Shown: positions 44,721-53,592, counted from the stretch's first letter. The stretch is DNA of 64,000 nt from Paenibacillus polymyxa (GCF_015710975.1 NZ_CP049783.1:5652001-5716000); one strand, 5' to 3'. A program made the numbers and translations. Notes: generated by a model not told the origin, from the sequence alone.

Positions 44721-45671
44721 TTGACTATGAATGCACAGCAAGTCCAGCGTTTTGTCCACACTTATCTGGAATCTACTGGATGCAGCATCATTGAGAGGTC
44801 TCCCCACCATGTAACTGTCAAGCTGTCTCCAGAGGCAGATAAAGCCTTGACAAATCGCCCCTACTATTGGGGATACGTAGAGCGTACTGGCGTTCCAGCG
44901 CAAACCATGTCCTTCACATTCATCTTTGATGGGGAAGCCTATCGGACAGAACAGGAACGTTTAGCGGATCAGACGCCACCAGCTCCTGTAGCTGGCAACG
45001 CAGCACAAGATCAGGTCATGGGGCGTTACTTCGGTCATGTACCGACGTTACCGCAATTAGGGCCTGGTCGCATTATGCAGGAGGAACTCCGATACGGAAG
45101 CCGTCGGCTGCATCAAATTTTTGAAGCTGCTCGGGATGGAGGAAAATATGTTTATTTGTTCGAGCAGCCGGATGCCCGTCAGTTGTCTGCCCGTTCTCCT
45201 GTAGTCTACGAAGCTTGGCTCAGCGTCTGCTACAAGATTGAGTTTGCCTGCGATTTGAAGCGCGAGGAACTTCAGTGGCTAGGTATTTCACTCAAAAGTG
45301 GCACTATTGTAGCCAATTTTGGCGCTATGCTCGAAACCCGGCAGCTCAGCCCGCTGCTGGCAGGCAATATGCATGTACAGCCAGCGCAGCTATCTGTCCC
45401 TGAGGCTTCCACCTCGCTTGAAAGCTATCTCACCGAACAGCTCCGACAGCAAGATTATGATTGGGCTGAGCAGGCGAAGGAACGACTGCGCGAGGAGCTA
45501 GAGGTTATTGACCACTACTACGAAGATCTAATCAAGGAACAGAAAGAGGAAGAGGATAAAAAAGAATCCGTATTAGAGCAGCATCAAGCCCGTCGTAAAG
45601 AAATGGTATGGCAATATGAGCCAAAGGTACTCGTATCCGCCATTAACTGCGGCATATTTCATCTGCGGTAA
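44721..45671 (+). CDS. yqhG: YqhG family protein
   Basis: 316 residues, soluble. LTNRPYYWGYVERTG and SFTFIFDG at the N-terminus and the coiled, Glu-rich stretch near residues 230-290 match Bacillales YqhG. Function unknown, but always near the SNF2 helicase, suggesting a functional pair. The start is TTG at 44721: AAGGGGG sits nine bases upstream, while the ATG two codons later is 15 bases away. Coupled to the helicase gene (2-bp gap). Confidence 0.85.
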   Translation: MTMNAQQVQRFVHTYLESTGCSIIERSPHHVTVKLSPEADKALTNRPYYWGYVERTGVPAQTMSFTFIFDGEAYRTEQERLADQTPPAPVAGNAAQDQVMGRYFGHVPTLPQLGPGRIMQEELRYGSRRLHQIFEAARDGGKYVYLFEQPDARQLSARSPVVYEAWLSVCYKIEFACDLKREELQWLGISLKSGTIVANFGAMLETRQLSPLLAGNMHVQPAQLSVPEASTSLESYLTEQLRQQDYDWAEQAKERLREELEVIDHYYEDLIKEQKEEEDKKESVLEQHQARRKEMVWQYEPKVLVSAINCGIFHLR

Positions 45672-45929
45672 CTGATATCTCACGCTCCTTCGCAGGTTAG
45701 TAGCAGACATGTCGTCAAGTTGTAACATCTTGCTTCAGCCTACATCAGTTTCCGCTGCTGGAACCACAAGCGTGGTCAAGCTTGTCCCCTATGTATCGAC
45801 AGCAAAAAGCGAACCTGGATACGACATTTGCGCCGACAGAGTGCAGCAGTCTTTTCATCGGACAAGCTGTATGCTAGTTAAAAAAGAATGCCTCCGTCGG
45901 CAAGCCATCCGACAGAAAGGTGGATTCCA

Positions 45930-46991
45930 TTGAAAAAAAATCATTCCGGGCATTATAGCGTAGGTATGATCGCAGCTGTGCTGATCGGCCTGTCCGCAGT
46001 CTGTCCGTTCGCTTCCATTCATGCGGCTCCCTCAGCCGTTCAAGAAAGCAATGTAAGCTCAGCATCCAACTACAACGAAAGCTCCCAGGTTCCTACAATG
46101 GAATCCAGGAGCCCTACTACTTCTTCCACATCCCCGGGTGACGTTTCATCAAAGCCTCCTACTCAGCAGCAAGGGGTGCCTGAGGACGTGAAACGGACAG
46201 CGAGCGATACCGTCCAATCTCTATCGTCGCAACCCCCTTTTGCTTCGTGGAAAGACGCCGAACTCAGCTACCATCCGCTCGGACCTGGAACCCATAGCTG
46301 GCTTGTTCAAGTGAACCATGCAGGAGAATACATTGGCTACCTGATTATCGGATCAAACTCAAACGGCGCTTATCAACTCAACGAATACGGGAATGGGCCA
46401 GGCGGACCTTATAGTATGGATATACTTCGCCAATCCCTGAAGTCGCTCACAGAAACCGAATTTTCTTCTATCGACAAGCTACAAATTACACCTATGTATG
46501 AGGAACCTCTATTAGCCTACTGGCAGGTACGTTCCTCTACGGGTAGCCAAATATGTATTGATGCTGTTACTGGCGATCCGCTACCTGCAGAAGTAACAGA
46601 TGGGAGCTGGAAATATAAGCTTCAGAACAACGCGATTTCTTCATCTATACCCTTTTTGAAAACTCAGGCCCAAGCAGTTACTGTCTCGTCTGATCCTTTC
46701 GATCCCTATGAGGATCTGGGCTGGCTTCAACCTAAGCAAAAACTTTCCATTCATGACACAGACCAATTTATGGACGCGCTAAGTAATTCACCACGTATGA
46801 TTTTTTCAGCCACAAGCATCAATTTTGCCTTTGGGGGACCCTTATCCATTAGCGGGTTTCAAGCTTGGGTATCTACAGATCATCCGTCCGAACCCATTTT
46901 ATATGCATTAACCTACCACGATGGTCTTTCCCGATTTGTGCCACTAAAACAGTTGTTGCCTCATGGTCAATTTTACCGTTTGGAATCTTAG
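45930..46991 (+). CDS. Exported protein of unknown function
   Basis: 353 residues. The start is TTG at 45930 with AAAGGTGG before it. A signal peptide (basic KKNHSGHYS, hydrophobic GMIAAVLIGLSAV, cleavage about AAPSA) is followed by a ~70-residue Ser/Thr/Pro-rich linker, then a folded domain (~110-353) with WLVQVNHAGEYIGYLIIG and YLL-type beta repeats. No LPXTG or lipobox, so it is secreted or retained by binding. I do not recognise the domain. Monocistronic; its right neighbour is yqzE on the other strand. Confidence 0.75.
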   Translation: MKKNHSGHYSVGMIAAVLIGLSAVCPFASIHAAPSAVQESNVSSASNYNESSQVPTMESRSPTTSSTSPGDVSSKPPTQQQGVPEDVKRTASDTVQSLSSQPPFASWKDAELSYHPLGPGTHSWLVQVNHAGEYIGYLIIGSNSNGAYQLNEYGNGPGGPYSMDILRQSLKSLTETEFSSIDKLQITPMYEEPLLAYWQVRSSTGSQICIDAVTGDPLPAEVTDGSWKYKLQNNAISSSIPFLKTQAQAVTVSSDPFDPYEDLGWLQPKQKLSIHDTDQFMDALSNSPRMIFSATSINFAFGGPLSISGFQAWVSTDHPSEPILYALTYHDGLSRFVPLKQLLPHGQFYRLES

Positions 46992-47036
46992 TAGTTTTAG
47001 GACCATTAAAAATAATTCGAAATTATCCCTAAACAA

Positions 47037-47086
47037 CATAAAAAGAGACCTCAAATGGCATACCCCATGCCTCTTGTGGTCTCTTT
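47037..47086 (-). terminator. Terminator after yqzE
   Basis: AAAGAGACC (47042-47050) pairs with GGTCTCTTT (47078-47086), with an inner CATGGGG-type stem; the minus strand ends in TTTTT. It may also end the plus-strand exported-protein gene. Confidence 0.75.
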
Positions 47087-47093
47087 GGCGTGT

Positions 47094-47285
47094 TTAACGT
47101 TGCTCTCTTCGCTCTCTGCGTGTGGATTTTATCCACATTTTCAGAGCGAGAGGCAACATTCCAAACCATTTGCTTACCCACGGCTCCTTGGCTTGTTTTT
47201 GGCTGCGTCGAACATCGCGCGGCGTTTCCATATAACGCACAATCCGCTCTGTAATGTACGTCACCAGTTCGTCACTCTTCGCCAT
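47094..47285 (-). CDS. yqzE: YqzE family small protein
   Basis: 63 residues, strongly basic. VTYITERIVRYMETPRDVRR and WVSKWFGMLPLALKMWIKS match the small YqzE family of Bacillales, with a conserved aromatic, weakly amphipathic C-terminal segment. Function unknown; in B. subtilis it lies near the comG competence genes and yqhG/yqhH. AAGGAGG lies nine bases before the ATG. Confidence 0.85.
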   Translation of the reverse strand: MAKSDELVTYITERIVRYMETPRDVRRSQKQAKEPWVSKWFGMLPLALKMWIKSTRRERREQR

Positions 47286-47413
47286 CCTCCATAACCTCCT
47301 TCATCTGACCTAACATTTCCGATCACCGTATCTTGGAAATACCAAATTACACGTTAGGTTCAGATACCACTAGCTTGCACAGTTTTCAGCAACTCTAACC
47401 CTTGCGGGATAAC

Positions 47414-47533
47414 TATGCATGGTTTCCCTTAAATGGAACATACTATCTTCAATATAACAGTTTCCTCAAGGCTTATTGTTATATTTGAAGACAGCTACGC
47501 TACTTTAGGTTTGACGCCTGTTATGCATGGTTT
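47414..47533 (+). repeat. Direct repeats flanking an inverted repeat upstream of the amidase gene
   Basis: TATGCATGGTTT occurs at 47414-47425 and 47522-47533. Between them TCTTCAATATAACA (47446-47459) pairs with TGTTATATTTGAAGA (47477-47491) apart from one bulged base. No T-run follows. A regulatory element of the amidase gene is likely, type unknown. Confidence 0.5.
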
Positions 47534-47571
47534 TCAGTAAACAATCAATTCGTCCATTGGAGGAATAGAAC

Positions 47572-48327
47572 GTGTTGAATAAAAAGTTAAAGAAGATATG
47601 CCTGGCCGGGCTGGGGTTAAGTTTTTGCCTCCTTTGTAGTGCTGTATTTACCCCGTTTGCTTATGCAACTACTCAGCCTGAAGAGAAAAGCACCGAAATA
47701 AACAAGCATACAGAACCCCCGTTCAACCGGTCCTATCACGCTTTTGCCAAACCCGTGGTCCTGATAGATGTAGGTCATGGTGGTGTGGATGGTGGAACAA
47801 GTCACAAAGGACTTCTGGAAAAAGATATCAATCTTGCTATTGCTCAAAAACTATACTTGATCTTACGTTCCCAGGGTTACCCTGCTGTCCTGAATCGGGA
47901 CAAGGACTACGCACTGAGTGATGATAACCGTTGGTTGCAGTCCAAATCGCGGCATCTTAAAGATCTCGCCCAACGTAAAAGCCTGACAGAGCAACTGCCT
48001 ACTTCTTTGGTTGTCAGTCTGCATGTCAATTGGACCAAACGTGCCGAAAAACGCGGACCCATTGTGCTGTATCAGGATGAAGGCAGCAGCTATCTGTTAG
48101 CTGAACGGATTCAGCATTCATTAAACCGCTTATTTTGCATGAATAGACAAACCATATATGGAAAACCCTTTTATCTTCTGAATAAAATCCAACATCCCGC
48201 TGTAATAGTGGAAACCGGATTTATCAGCAACGAGCAGGACAGAGCCATGCTTTCCGGGGATCACGGTCAAAAAAGGATTGCTGAAGCTATTGCCGAAGGC
48301 ATTATTGCGCATCTGACGGCATGGTAG
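47572..48327 (+). CDS. N-acetylmuramoyl-L-alanine amidase (Amidase_3, CwlD-like), exported
   Basis: 251 residues. A signal peptide of ~32 residues (ending FAYA) is followed by the zinc amidase: DVGHGGVDGG (His ligand), EKDINLAIA (Glu ligand), SLHVNW (His ligand) and VETGFISNEQD (catalytic Glu). It cleaves the muramyl-L-Ala bond, as CwlD does in spore cortex synthesis. It lacks SPOR or SLH wall-binding domains. The start is GTG at 47572, after TTGGAGGAATAGAAC. Its 3-prime end overlaps the convergent deacetylase gene by 26 bp. Confidence 0.88.
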   Translation: MLNKKLKKICLAGLGLSFCLLCSAVFTPFAYATTQPEEKSTEINKHTEPPFNRSYHAFAKPVVLIDVGHGGVDGGTSHKGLLEKDINLAIAQKLYLILRSQGYPAVLNRDKDYALSDDNRWLQSKSRHLKDLAQRKSLTEQLPTSLVVSLHVNWTKRAEKRGPIVLYQDEGSSYLLAERIQHSLNRLFCMNRQTIYGKPFYLLNKIQHPAVIVETGFISNEQDRAMLSGDHGQKRIAEAIAEGIIAHLTAW

Positions 48328-49246
48328 TATTCGTGGCTGGGTCTCCTGTCCATCCCCATACATCACGCACCAGATCGCTAATACCGACAAATTGTGCATG
48401 CTCCTTTAATTTAGGGACCGATGAATGAAGCCCTGAGGAGGTATACATGCCGGACACGCCGACATGTCCAATCGTTACACAGGTGTCGTGCTCTGCCAAC
48501 CATTCGACCACTTTACTAAGTTGCCGATTCACATGAGCGAGTGTATGAACATCATCCAAAAAAACATCATTTCGCACCGGTGGCATTCCCTTTTTAGCGG
48601 CAAGTTCAGGCACCACTGACCAATAATTAGTACGGCTATCAACAAAAAATAGTCCATATTCCTTACAAACATCAAGAACGACGGACATAATGCGCTTGTC
48701 TGAGGTGACCTTGGAGCCCATATGGTTGTTCATTCCTACGGCATAAGGAACATCCTTAATTGCTGCTGTCACCTTGGCGCGTACTTCTTCATCCGTCATA
48801 TTAGCCTTGATTGCTCCCGGTCCAAGCCACTCAGGCTTGCCCTGCTTGGGCTCCATTGGAAGATGGACGATAACATCATGACCACGCTTATGCGCTTCCA
48901 TAGCGTCCTGTTTGGTTGTTGGCAGGAAGGGCATGACAGCAACGGTGATTTTGACGGGTAAATTTAGAATCTCCTCGGTACCTTTCATATTGTTCCCTAA
49001 ATCATCAATAATGACAGCAACCCTTTTTTGCTGCTGGTTCTGCTGGTTCTGCTGGTCTATTGCTTCGGCAACAGCAGTTTTACAGATCATAAATAACATA
49101 CAGACTGAAATACAAAGCACTACAATTATTTGCATTCTAGATCTTGCATGGTGTGCAAGCGCATAAGACGAATCCTTCCGGCTGCGTGATGCTTTTAAAG
49201 CCTTTTTTATGATATTTCTCATGTGCAGCTTCCGTCGTGTACTCAT
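48302..49246 (-). CDS. Divergent polysaccharide deacetylase family protein (YibQ type)
   Basis: 314 residues. A basic tail and one hydrophobic helix (MQIIVVLCISVCMLFMI) anchor or export it. A Gln-rich linker leads to RVAVIIDDLGNN, VHLPMEPKQGKPEWLGPGA, GMNNHMGSKVT and FVDSRTNYWS, all diagnostic of the divergent deacetylase family (carbohydrate esterase-like). Substrate unknown; an envelope glycan is inferred. AGGAGG lies 11 bases before the ATG at 49246. It converges on and overlaps the amidase gene. Confidence 0.88.
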   Translation of the reverse strand: MSTRRKLHMRNIIKKALKASRSRKDSSYALAHHARSRMQIIVVLCISVCMLFMICKTAVAEAIDQQNQQNQQQKRVAVIIDDLGNNMKGTEEILNLPVKITVAVMPFLPTTKQDAMEAHKRGHDVIVHLPMEPKQGKPEWLGPGAIKANMTDEEVRAKVTAAIKDVPYAVGMNNHMGSKVTSDKRIMSVVLDVCKEYGLFFVDSRTNYWSVVPELAAKKGMPPVRNDVFLDDVHTLAHVNRQLSKVVEWLAEHDTCVTIGHVGVSGMYTSSGLHSSVPKLKEHAQFVGISDLVRDVWGWTGDPATNTTMPSDAQ

Positions 49247-49307
49247 TTGCGGGTCAGCCTCCTTCTCTGTCCCTTCATTGTGTGAGTAAAACCGTTTAAA
49301 TATGTAC

Positions 49308-49342
49308 AAGGCAGATCTGAGATATAATCTCTGATCTGCCTT
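49308..49342 (-). terminator. Hairpin after msrA
   Basis: AAGGCAGATC (49308-49317) pairs with GATCTGCCTT (49333-49342), with a further inner pair. It has no immediate T-run, so it may be a weak or rho-aided terminator for the leftward msrA. Confidence 0.5.
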
Positions 49343-49374
49343 GAAGTGCGCATAATAACGTATATTAAAGCTGA

Positions 49375-49887
49375 TTACCAGTTTTTGTCGATAAATTCAT
49401 CACGACCGGATTGGGCTCGATCTTCCTTATAATGTTTCACATTCTTCTTGTGATAATCCTGATGATAATCCTCTGCCGGATAAAAAATCGAAGCCGGAAG
49501 AATCTCCGTTACAATTGGCTTATCAAAGCGTCCGCTTTGTACCAACTGTTCCTTGGATTGCTGTGCAAGCTCAAGTTGCTGCTCCGTATGATAAAAAATG
49601 GCAGGTTTATATTGTGTGCCTCGGTCCTGAAATTGACCTTCTCCGTCGGTAGGATCTGTTTGCGGCCAATACAATTCAAGTAGCTTTTCATAAGGAAACA
49701 GCTCAGGATCAAACGTAATCTGCACCACCTCATAGTGCCCTGTTGTTCCTGTTTTAACCTGTTCGTAGGTCGGATCGGAAATCACCCCTCCAGTATAGCC
49801 TGAGACAATACTATGAATCCCCGGCTGCTCCTCAAACGGAGTCACCATACACCAGAAGCACCCACCTGCAAAAGTTGCTTTCTCCAT
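49375..49887 (-). CDS. msrA: Peptide-methionine (S)-S-oxide reductase MsrA
   Basis: 170 residues. The active site GGCFWC is at residues 8-13 with catalytic Cys 10; [15 protein letters not shown] and [12 protein letters not shown] follow. It repairs S-form methionine sulfoxide using thioredoxin. Stand-alone MsrA with no fused MsrB. It is cytoplasmic. Single gene, preceded by an intergenic region with a tRNA terminator at its far end. Confidence 0.95.
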   Translation of the reverse strand: MEKATFAGGCFWCMVTPFEEQPGIHSIVSGYTGGVISDPTYEQVKTGTTGHYEVVQITFDPELFPYEKLLELYWPQTDPTDGEGQFQDRGTQYKPAIFYHTEQQLELAQQSKEQLVQSGRFDKPIVTEILPASIFYPAEDYHQDYHKKNVKHYKEDRAQSGRDEFIDKNW

Positions 49888-50041
49888 CTTCCATCCAACC
49901 TTTCAATAGCTTCATCATAAAACGTGTTACTTTCTATCATATCTTAAAAATTGAACTTATAAAAGAATTGCTCAAGGACTTGAATAAAATTCAAATCCTT
50001 ATATTGTCCTTCCTGGGAAATCTGCAATAACTCCGAAACAT

Positions 50042-50090
50042 AGAAAAGGTTTATAAAACTGCTACGAGAGCAATTCTATAAACCTTTTCT
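50042..50090 (-). terminator. Terminator downstream of tRNA-Leu
   Basis: Perfect 14-bp stem: AGAAAAGGTTTATA (50042-50055) with TATAAACCTTTTCT (50077-50090). It lies just past the tRNA 3-prime end on the minus strand. Confidence 0.8.
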
Positions 50091-50097
50091 AAATGGA

Positions 50098-50182
<85 letters not shown>

Positions 50183-50398
50183 ATATATATTTGTCGTCTA
50201 TTTCAAAAGAATCAATCTTTCTTAGCGACAAGATAGATCATACCATGCTCAAATAAAGTTGTCAAACCTTTTATTTTTCTTTATTTATTCTTGATAAAAA
50301 AGGAATAATACGATAATATAAGAACATAGGTTCCTATTAACTTATGTTCTTTCACTTCGATGACTATGAATTATCATCACATTTCCCTAAGGCGGTGA

Positions 50399-50941
50399 AT
50401 GGTAATGATCTCTTCGGATACTACTCAGCATCCATGCTCTCTTGTGAAAAGTTATCTGCTCCTTACCTTTATTCAAAAAGTATTTGAGCGTGACAGCCTA
50501 ATTCTTGAGGAAAGCGGCGTGCTGAAAACCCCTGATCTTTATGTCGAAATGGTTAACGCAGGAATAGATCGTACCGGAATCCTGCTATCTGAAATCAAAC
50601 ATGAATTTAAGAAGTATCACATTCGTGTTCTAGACATCCAACAAAACCACTCCGGCGTTCACGCCACCTATATATATAAAGGCGTCAAAGAACAGTTCCG
50701 TATGCCTATGTCCGCATTCCGCAAAGAAATGTATGAACGAATGCGAGCTTATTTGGGACTCCCTACCTCTTTGCCTCATACGGCAGCTCTACCTTTACCA
50801 GAGAAATATCGCCCCGAATTACCCAATAACTCAACCCCCAAACCCCTACGCGTTGTTGGGCGAAGTTGGGTTGCATCCTCTTCTGCCTACAAGCATAAAT
50901 CCCCTCGCCCTGCTGCTTTTGCTGCAAGTAAAAGAGCATAA
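50399..50941 (+). CDS. Uncharacterised basic protein
   Basis: 180 residues. No known domain recognised. The first ~125 residues look folded (YLLLTFIQKVFERDS, AGIDRTGILLSEIKHEFKKY); the last ~55 are Pro/Ser/Arg/Lys-rich and probably disordered. No signal peptide or membrane segment. AAGGCGG precedes the ATG at 50399, with another ATG at 50405. A strong terminator follows. I cannot assign a role. Confidence 0.65.
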   Translation: MVMISSDTTQHPCSLVKSYLLLTFIQKVFERDSLILEESGVLKTPDLYVEMVNAGIDRTGILLSEIKHEFKKYHIRVLDIQQNHSGVHATYIYKGVKEQFRMPMSAFRKEMYERMRAYLGLPTSLPHTAALPLPEKYRPELPNNSTPKPLRVVGRSWVASSSAYKHKSPRPAAFAASKRA

Positions 50942-50957
50942 TCCCCGCACTACACGC

Positions 50958-51003
50958 AAAAAGAAGCTTCCGCAGGCACTAACTGTGCTCGGAAGCTTCT
51001 TTT
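50958..51003 (+). terminator. Terminator after the uncharacterised gene
   Basis: AAAAAGAAGCTTCCG (50958-50972) pairs with CGGAAGCTTCTTTT (50990-51003). A second hairpin, GGCAC/GTGCT, is in the loop. Confidence 0.9.
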
Positions 51004-51076
51004 CATAACCATCATTTGTTGAGATCAATCTATGTCCGCTATTACGATTATAAATTATCTGTATGAATGATTCGCT

Positions 51077-51412
51077 TTAATGTAACGCCTTCTGTACACG
51101 GGTAACCCCTTGACTTAGAGCATGTCCTCCACCAACTGCAGCAGCTACAGCAACGGTCTCCATAATCTCCTGATCACTGGCTCCTTTGGAGCGCGCCTCA
51201 TTCACATGATAAAACGTACACACCTCATTGTTCGCAAATAAGCCAATACCTAGCGCAATCAGTTGCTTGGTTTTTTCATCTAAACTGCCGGCTTGAAAGC
51301 ATTCTCCGGTAAAGCGATGATAGGCATGAACTACCTCGGGCAACTTATCTTCCAAATGGCTGATTTGATCCTTGTATGCATGTACTTTTTCGTCCATAAC
51401 CGTCATTGACAC
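51077..51412 (-). CDS. Carboxymuconolactone decarboxylase (AhpD-like) family protein
   Basis: 111 residues, all-helical. TGECFQAGSLDEKTKQLIALG and NNEVCTFYHVNEARSKGASDQ fit the CMD/AhpD fold. The usual E-x11-C-x-x-C-H is reduced to one Cys and a His (CTFYH), so AhpD disulfide chemistry is doubtful. The start is GTG at 51412 with AGAGGG upstream; the ATG two codons later is also possible. Single gene. Confidence 0.82.
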   Translation of the reverse strand: MSMTVMDEKVHAYKDQISHLEDKLPEVVHAYHRFTGECFQAGSLDEKTKQLIALGIGLFANNEVCTFYHVNEARSKGASDQEIMETVAVAAAVGGGHALSQGVTRVQKALH

Positions 51413-51521
51413 AGCACGCCCTCTCTGTTGAGTTTTCCTTTATTACTGTGTCCGATTTAGAGTTTCTGTATGCCTAATGAAACACCCGTTTTTTAGCCAA
51501 TCCCCATTGGGAACTCGTTTC

Positions 51522-51743
51522 TTAATCCAGATCTATCGGATTGTGTCGCGGCTCGCTGAACGGCTGATATGTATAGCTGCGATCCAACTTGACCACACGT
51601 CGATTCTGGCGGCGAATAAGCACCTGTTCATCATCCCATGCCAGTACAATGCCAACCACATCGTTGGACTCCAATCCATCGCGTACGACGCGTACCTTTT
51701 CACCAGAAAGTCGATAAGCATCCAATTCTTCGTCCATTATCAT
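51522..51743 (-). CDS. Small uncharacterised beta-rich protein
   Basis: 73 residues. EKVRVVRDGLESNDVVGIVL and QVLIRRQNRRVVKLDRSYTY suggest a small beta-barrel (SH3- or KOW-like). No family assigned. AAGGAGGGG lies six bases before the ATG at 51743; another ATG, five bases further upstream, is out of frame. Functional role unknown. Confidence 0.7.
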   Translation of the reverse strand: MIMDEELDAYRLSGEKVRVVRDGLESNDVVGIVLAWDDEQVLIRRQNRRVVKLDRSYTYQPFSEPRHNPIDLD

Positions 51744-51810
51744 TCATGTCCCCTCCTTATCCATTTTTTTCAACACAACGGCCATAATTTTATAGCATGA
51801 AAAAGTTTAA

Positions 51811-51844
51811 AAAGAGACCTAAACGAATCATTTAGGTCTCTTTC
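51811..51844 (-). terminator. Bidirectional terminator
   Basis: AAAGAGACCTAAA (51812-51824) pairs with TTTAGGTCTCTTT (51832-51844). It lies between the genes ending at 51883 and starting at 51743, both leftward, so it ends the upstream one. Its left arm resembles the one at 47042. Confidence 0.88.
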
Positions 51845-51882
51845 CGCTTACTACTTATATGGATTGCCAACAGAGCAACAAA

Positions 51883-52227
51883 TTATCCCGACTGATTTAC
51901 ACTGTGATCATGTTCTTTTGTATCGTTCTTCTCGTACCAGAAGTCCAGCACTTGTGCAGACAACACTCGCTGTTCTACATACTCCACTTGGTGAGCAGTA
52001 AATTCTTCTTTCCAAGAGAAAGACAATTCTTCGCATAGGTTAACCAATGTCAGCAACTCAGACCAGGCCACATAGCGTTTATACCAAAAAAACTGAGGAT
52101 GTTCAATCATATAGGGATACAAATCGTCGAATTCCGTATGCTTACAATCCAAGGCGCGTTCAAAATGCACTTTAGCCGCTGCCAGTTTTTCCAGAAAAAA
52201 CTGTTCGGTCAATTGTTCATTCCCCAT
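51883..52227 (-). CDS. Small uncharacterised acidic protein
   Basis: 114 residues, helical, acidic, with many aromatic residues (HPQFFWYKRYVAWSELLTLV). Contains LCEELSFSWKEEFTAHQVEY. No domain recognised. GAGGCAGCAAC ending just before the ATG is a good ribosome binding site, and a terminator follows, so it is a real single gene. The C-terminal DTKEHDHSVNQSG is probably disordered. Confidence 0.65.
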   Translation of the reverse strand: MGNEQLTEQFFLEKLAAAKVHFERALDCKHTEFDDLYPYMIEHPQFFWYKRYVAWSELLTLVNLCEELSFSWKEEFTAHQVEYVEQRVLSAQVLDFWYEKNDTKEHDHSVNQSG

Positions 52228-52328
52228 GTTGCTGCCTCCTCTCCCAAACCTTATATATATTATAAGCGAAATTGATGCTCATGCAAAGGTTATTATTAGA
52301 AATAAGGATCCGAAGCTTCGAATTGTTA

Positions 52329-52901
52329 CTATTCAGCAAACTCTATCTTACCGTCAGCCAATGACGAAATTTTAACCAATGATTCTACACGAATGCCCTG
52401 CTCACGAATGGTTCTCGCTCCGGCCTGAAACATTTATTCAACCGCAACCCCGAATCCAACCAACTCCGCTCCGGAGCGTTGAATAATTTTAACCATGCCT
52501 CGTGCCGCATCGCCATTAGCGATAATATCATCAATGAACAAGACACGATCATGCTCATGAATAAATTGACGAGACAACATAATATCTGTGACAATCCCTT
52601 TTGTAAACGAAGGTACACGCTCACACAGCGCATCTGGATCAGCTAATAAAGTCTTTTTACGACGAGCAAATACCAACGGTACACCCAACTCCAACGCTGT
52701 CGCAAACCCGATGGCAATGCCTGAGGATTCCACGGTCACTACTCTGGTGATCTTCTCTTCCCGAAAACGGGCTGCGAACTCTCGTCCCATTTCCATTGTC
52801 AGCTCTGGATCAACCTGGTGATTGAGCAATCCATCCAGCTTTAGTACCTGATCTGACGCAATCACACCTTCATTTAAAATTCGTTTCTTTAATACTTCCA
52901 T
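52329..52901 (-). pseudogene. xpt: Xanthine phosphoribosyltransferase gene with an in-frame stop codon
   Basis: The reading frame starts at ATG 52901 (GGGAGGTCATGGA upstream) and gives MEVLKKRILNEGVIASDQVL..., TVESSGIAIGFATALELGVP, and the PRPP loop VLFIDDIIANGDA: Xpt, which converts xanthine and PRPP to XMP. After 155 codons a TAA stop lies at 52434-52436, and the same frame continues with MFQAGARTIREQGIRVESLV to TAG at 52329. The stop occupies the place where a Lys (EKxFQ) is usual. Without the last ~33 residues the enzyme is probably damaged. A sequencing error or suppression cannot be ruled out. No purine riboswitch is seen upstream. Confidence 0.85.
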
Positions 52902-52986
52902 TCCATGACCTCCCACGGCATTCCTATGCGGTAAAAGTACCATACTTCACCCGTCGCTTTCAAGCTATAGCCTGCTTTCCATGCAT

Positions 52987-53592
52987 TCATGTGATATTTT
53001 TTTTACGCTTGTTCCAGAACCATGCGGTGATTCCTCCCAAAACGATTAAAAGAATAACGATCAGGCCCACCCGATGAGTCACCTTCTCCATCAGCTTAGC
53101 CACCTGTTCCCAGTGCATGCCCACCGCATGCCCGATCCCCAAAAATGTACCACACCACAGCAACGCTCCTGCTGACGCATAGCCGATATAGCGAAAAACA
53201 CCTAGACGGGTTGTACCTGCCAGATAGGATGACACATGTCTCAAGCCGGGGACAAAATATCCGAACAAAATTCCCCAGGTACCATAGCGTCCGAACCAAT
53301 TTTCGGAAGAAGCAATCCTGGAGGGCGTAAGCCTCACCCATTTACCGTATCGGTGCAATAGTGGTTTGCCCAGCAGACGACCTAATGTGTAGCTAAGCAT
53401 CATGCCTGTCATACTACCGAAAAATGTGACTGCCAGCGCAGCAATAAAGTTGTAGTGTCCTTGAGACACGAGCCCGCCAAAGGCGATCATTAGCACTTCG
53501 TCGGGTATCGGCATACCAGCTACTCCAAGGGCAAGCAAGCCGAACATTGCCAAATATCCGTATTCCAGTATCCATGCAAGGATTTGACCCAT
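52987..53592 (-). CDS. DedA family membrane protein
   Basis: 201 residues, with N-terminal half-membrane hairpin and family motif FGGLVSQGHYNF, then FFGSMTGMMLSYTLGRLLGK and FVPGLRHVSSYLAGTTRLGVF, with the conserved Arg in the re-entrant loop. DedA proteins flip or move lipids such as undecaprenyl phosphate or phosphatidylethanolamine (family knowledge). The branch cannot be settled by eye. Separate from xpt by 85 bp. Confidence 0.9.
   Translation of the reverse strand: MGQILAWILEYGYLAMFGLLALGVAGMPIPDEVLMIAFGGLVSQGHYNFIAALAVTFFGSMTGMMLSYTLGRLLGKPLLHRYGKWVRLTPSRIASSENWFGRYGTWGILFGYFVPGLRHVSSYLAGTTRLGVFRYIGYASAGALLWCGTFLGIGHAVGMHWEQVAKLMEKVTHRVGLIVILLIVLGGITAWFWNKRKKNIT

Noticed and set aside
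52902..52986. Purine riboswitch upstream of xpt
   Set aside because: The region is only 85 bp and lacks the conserved aptamer core.
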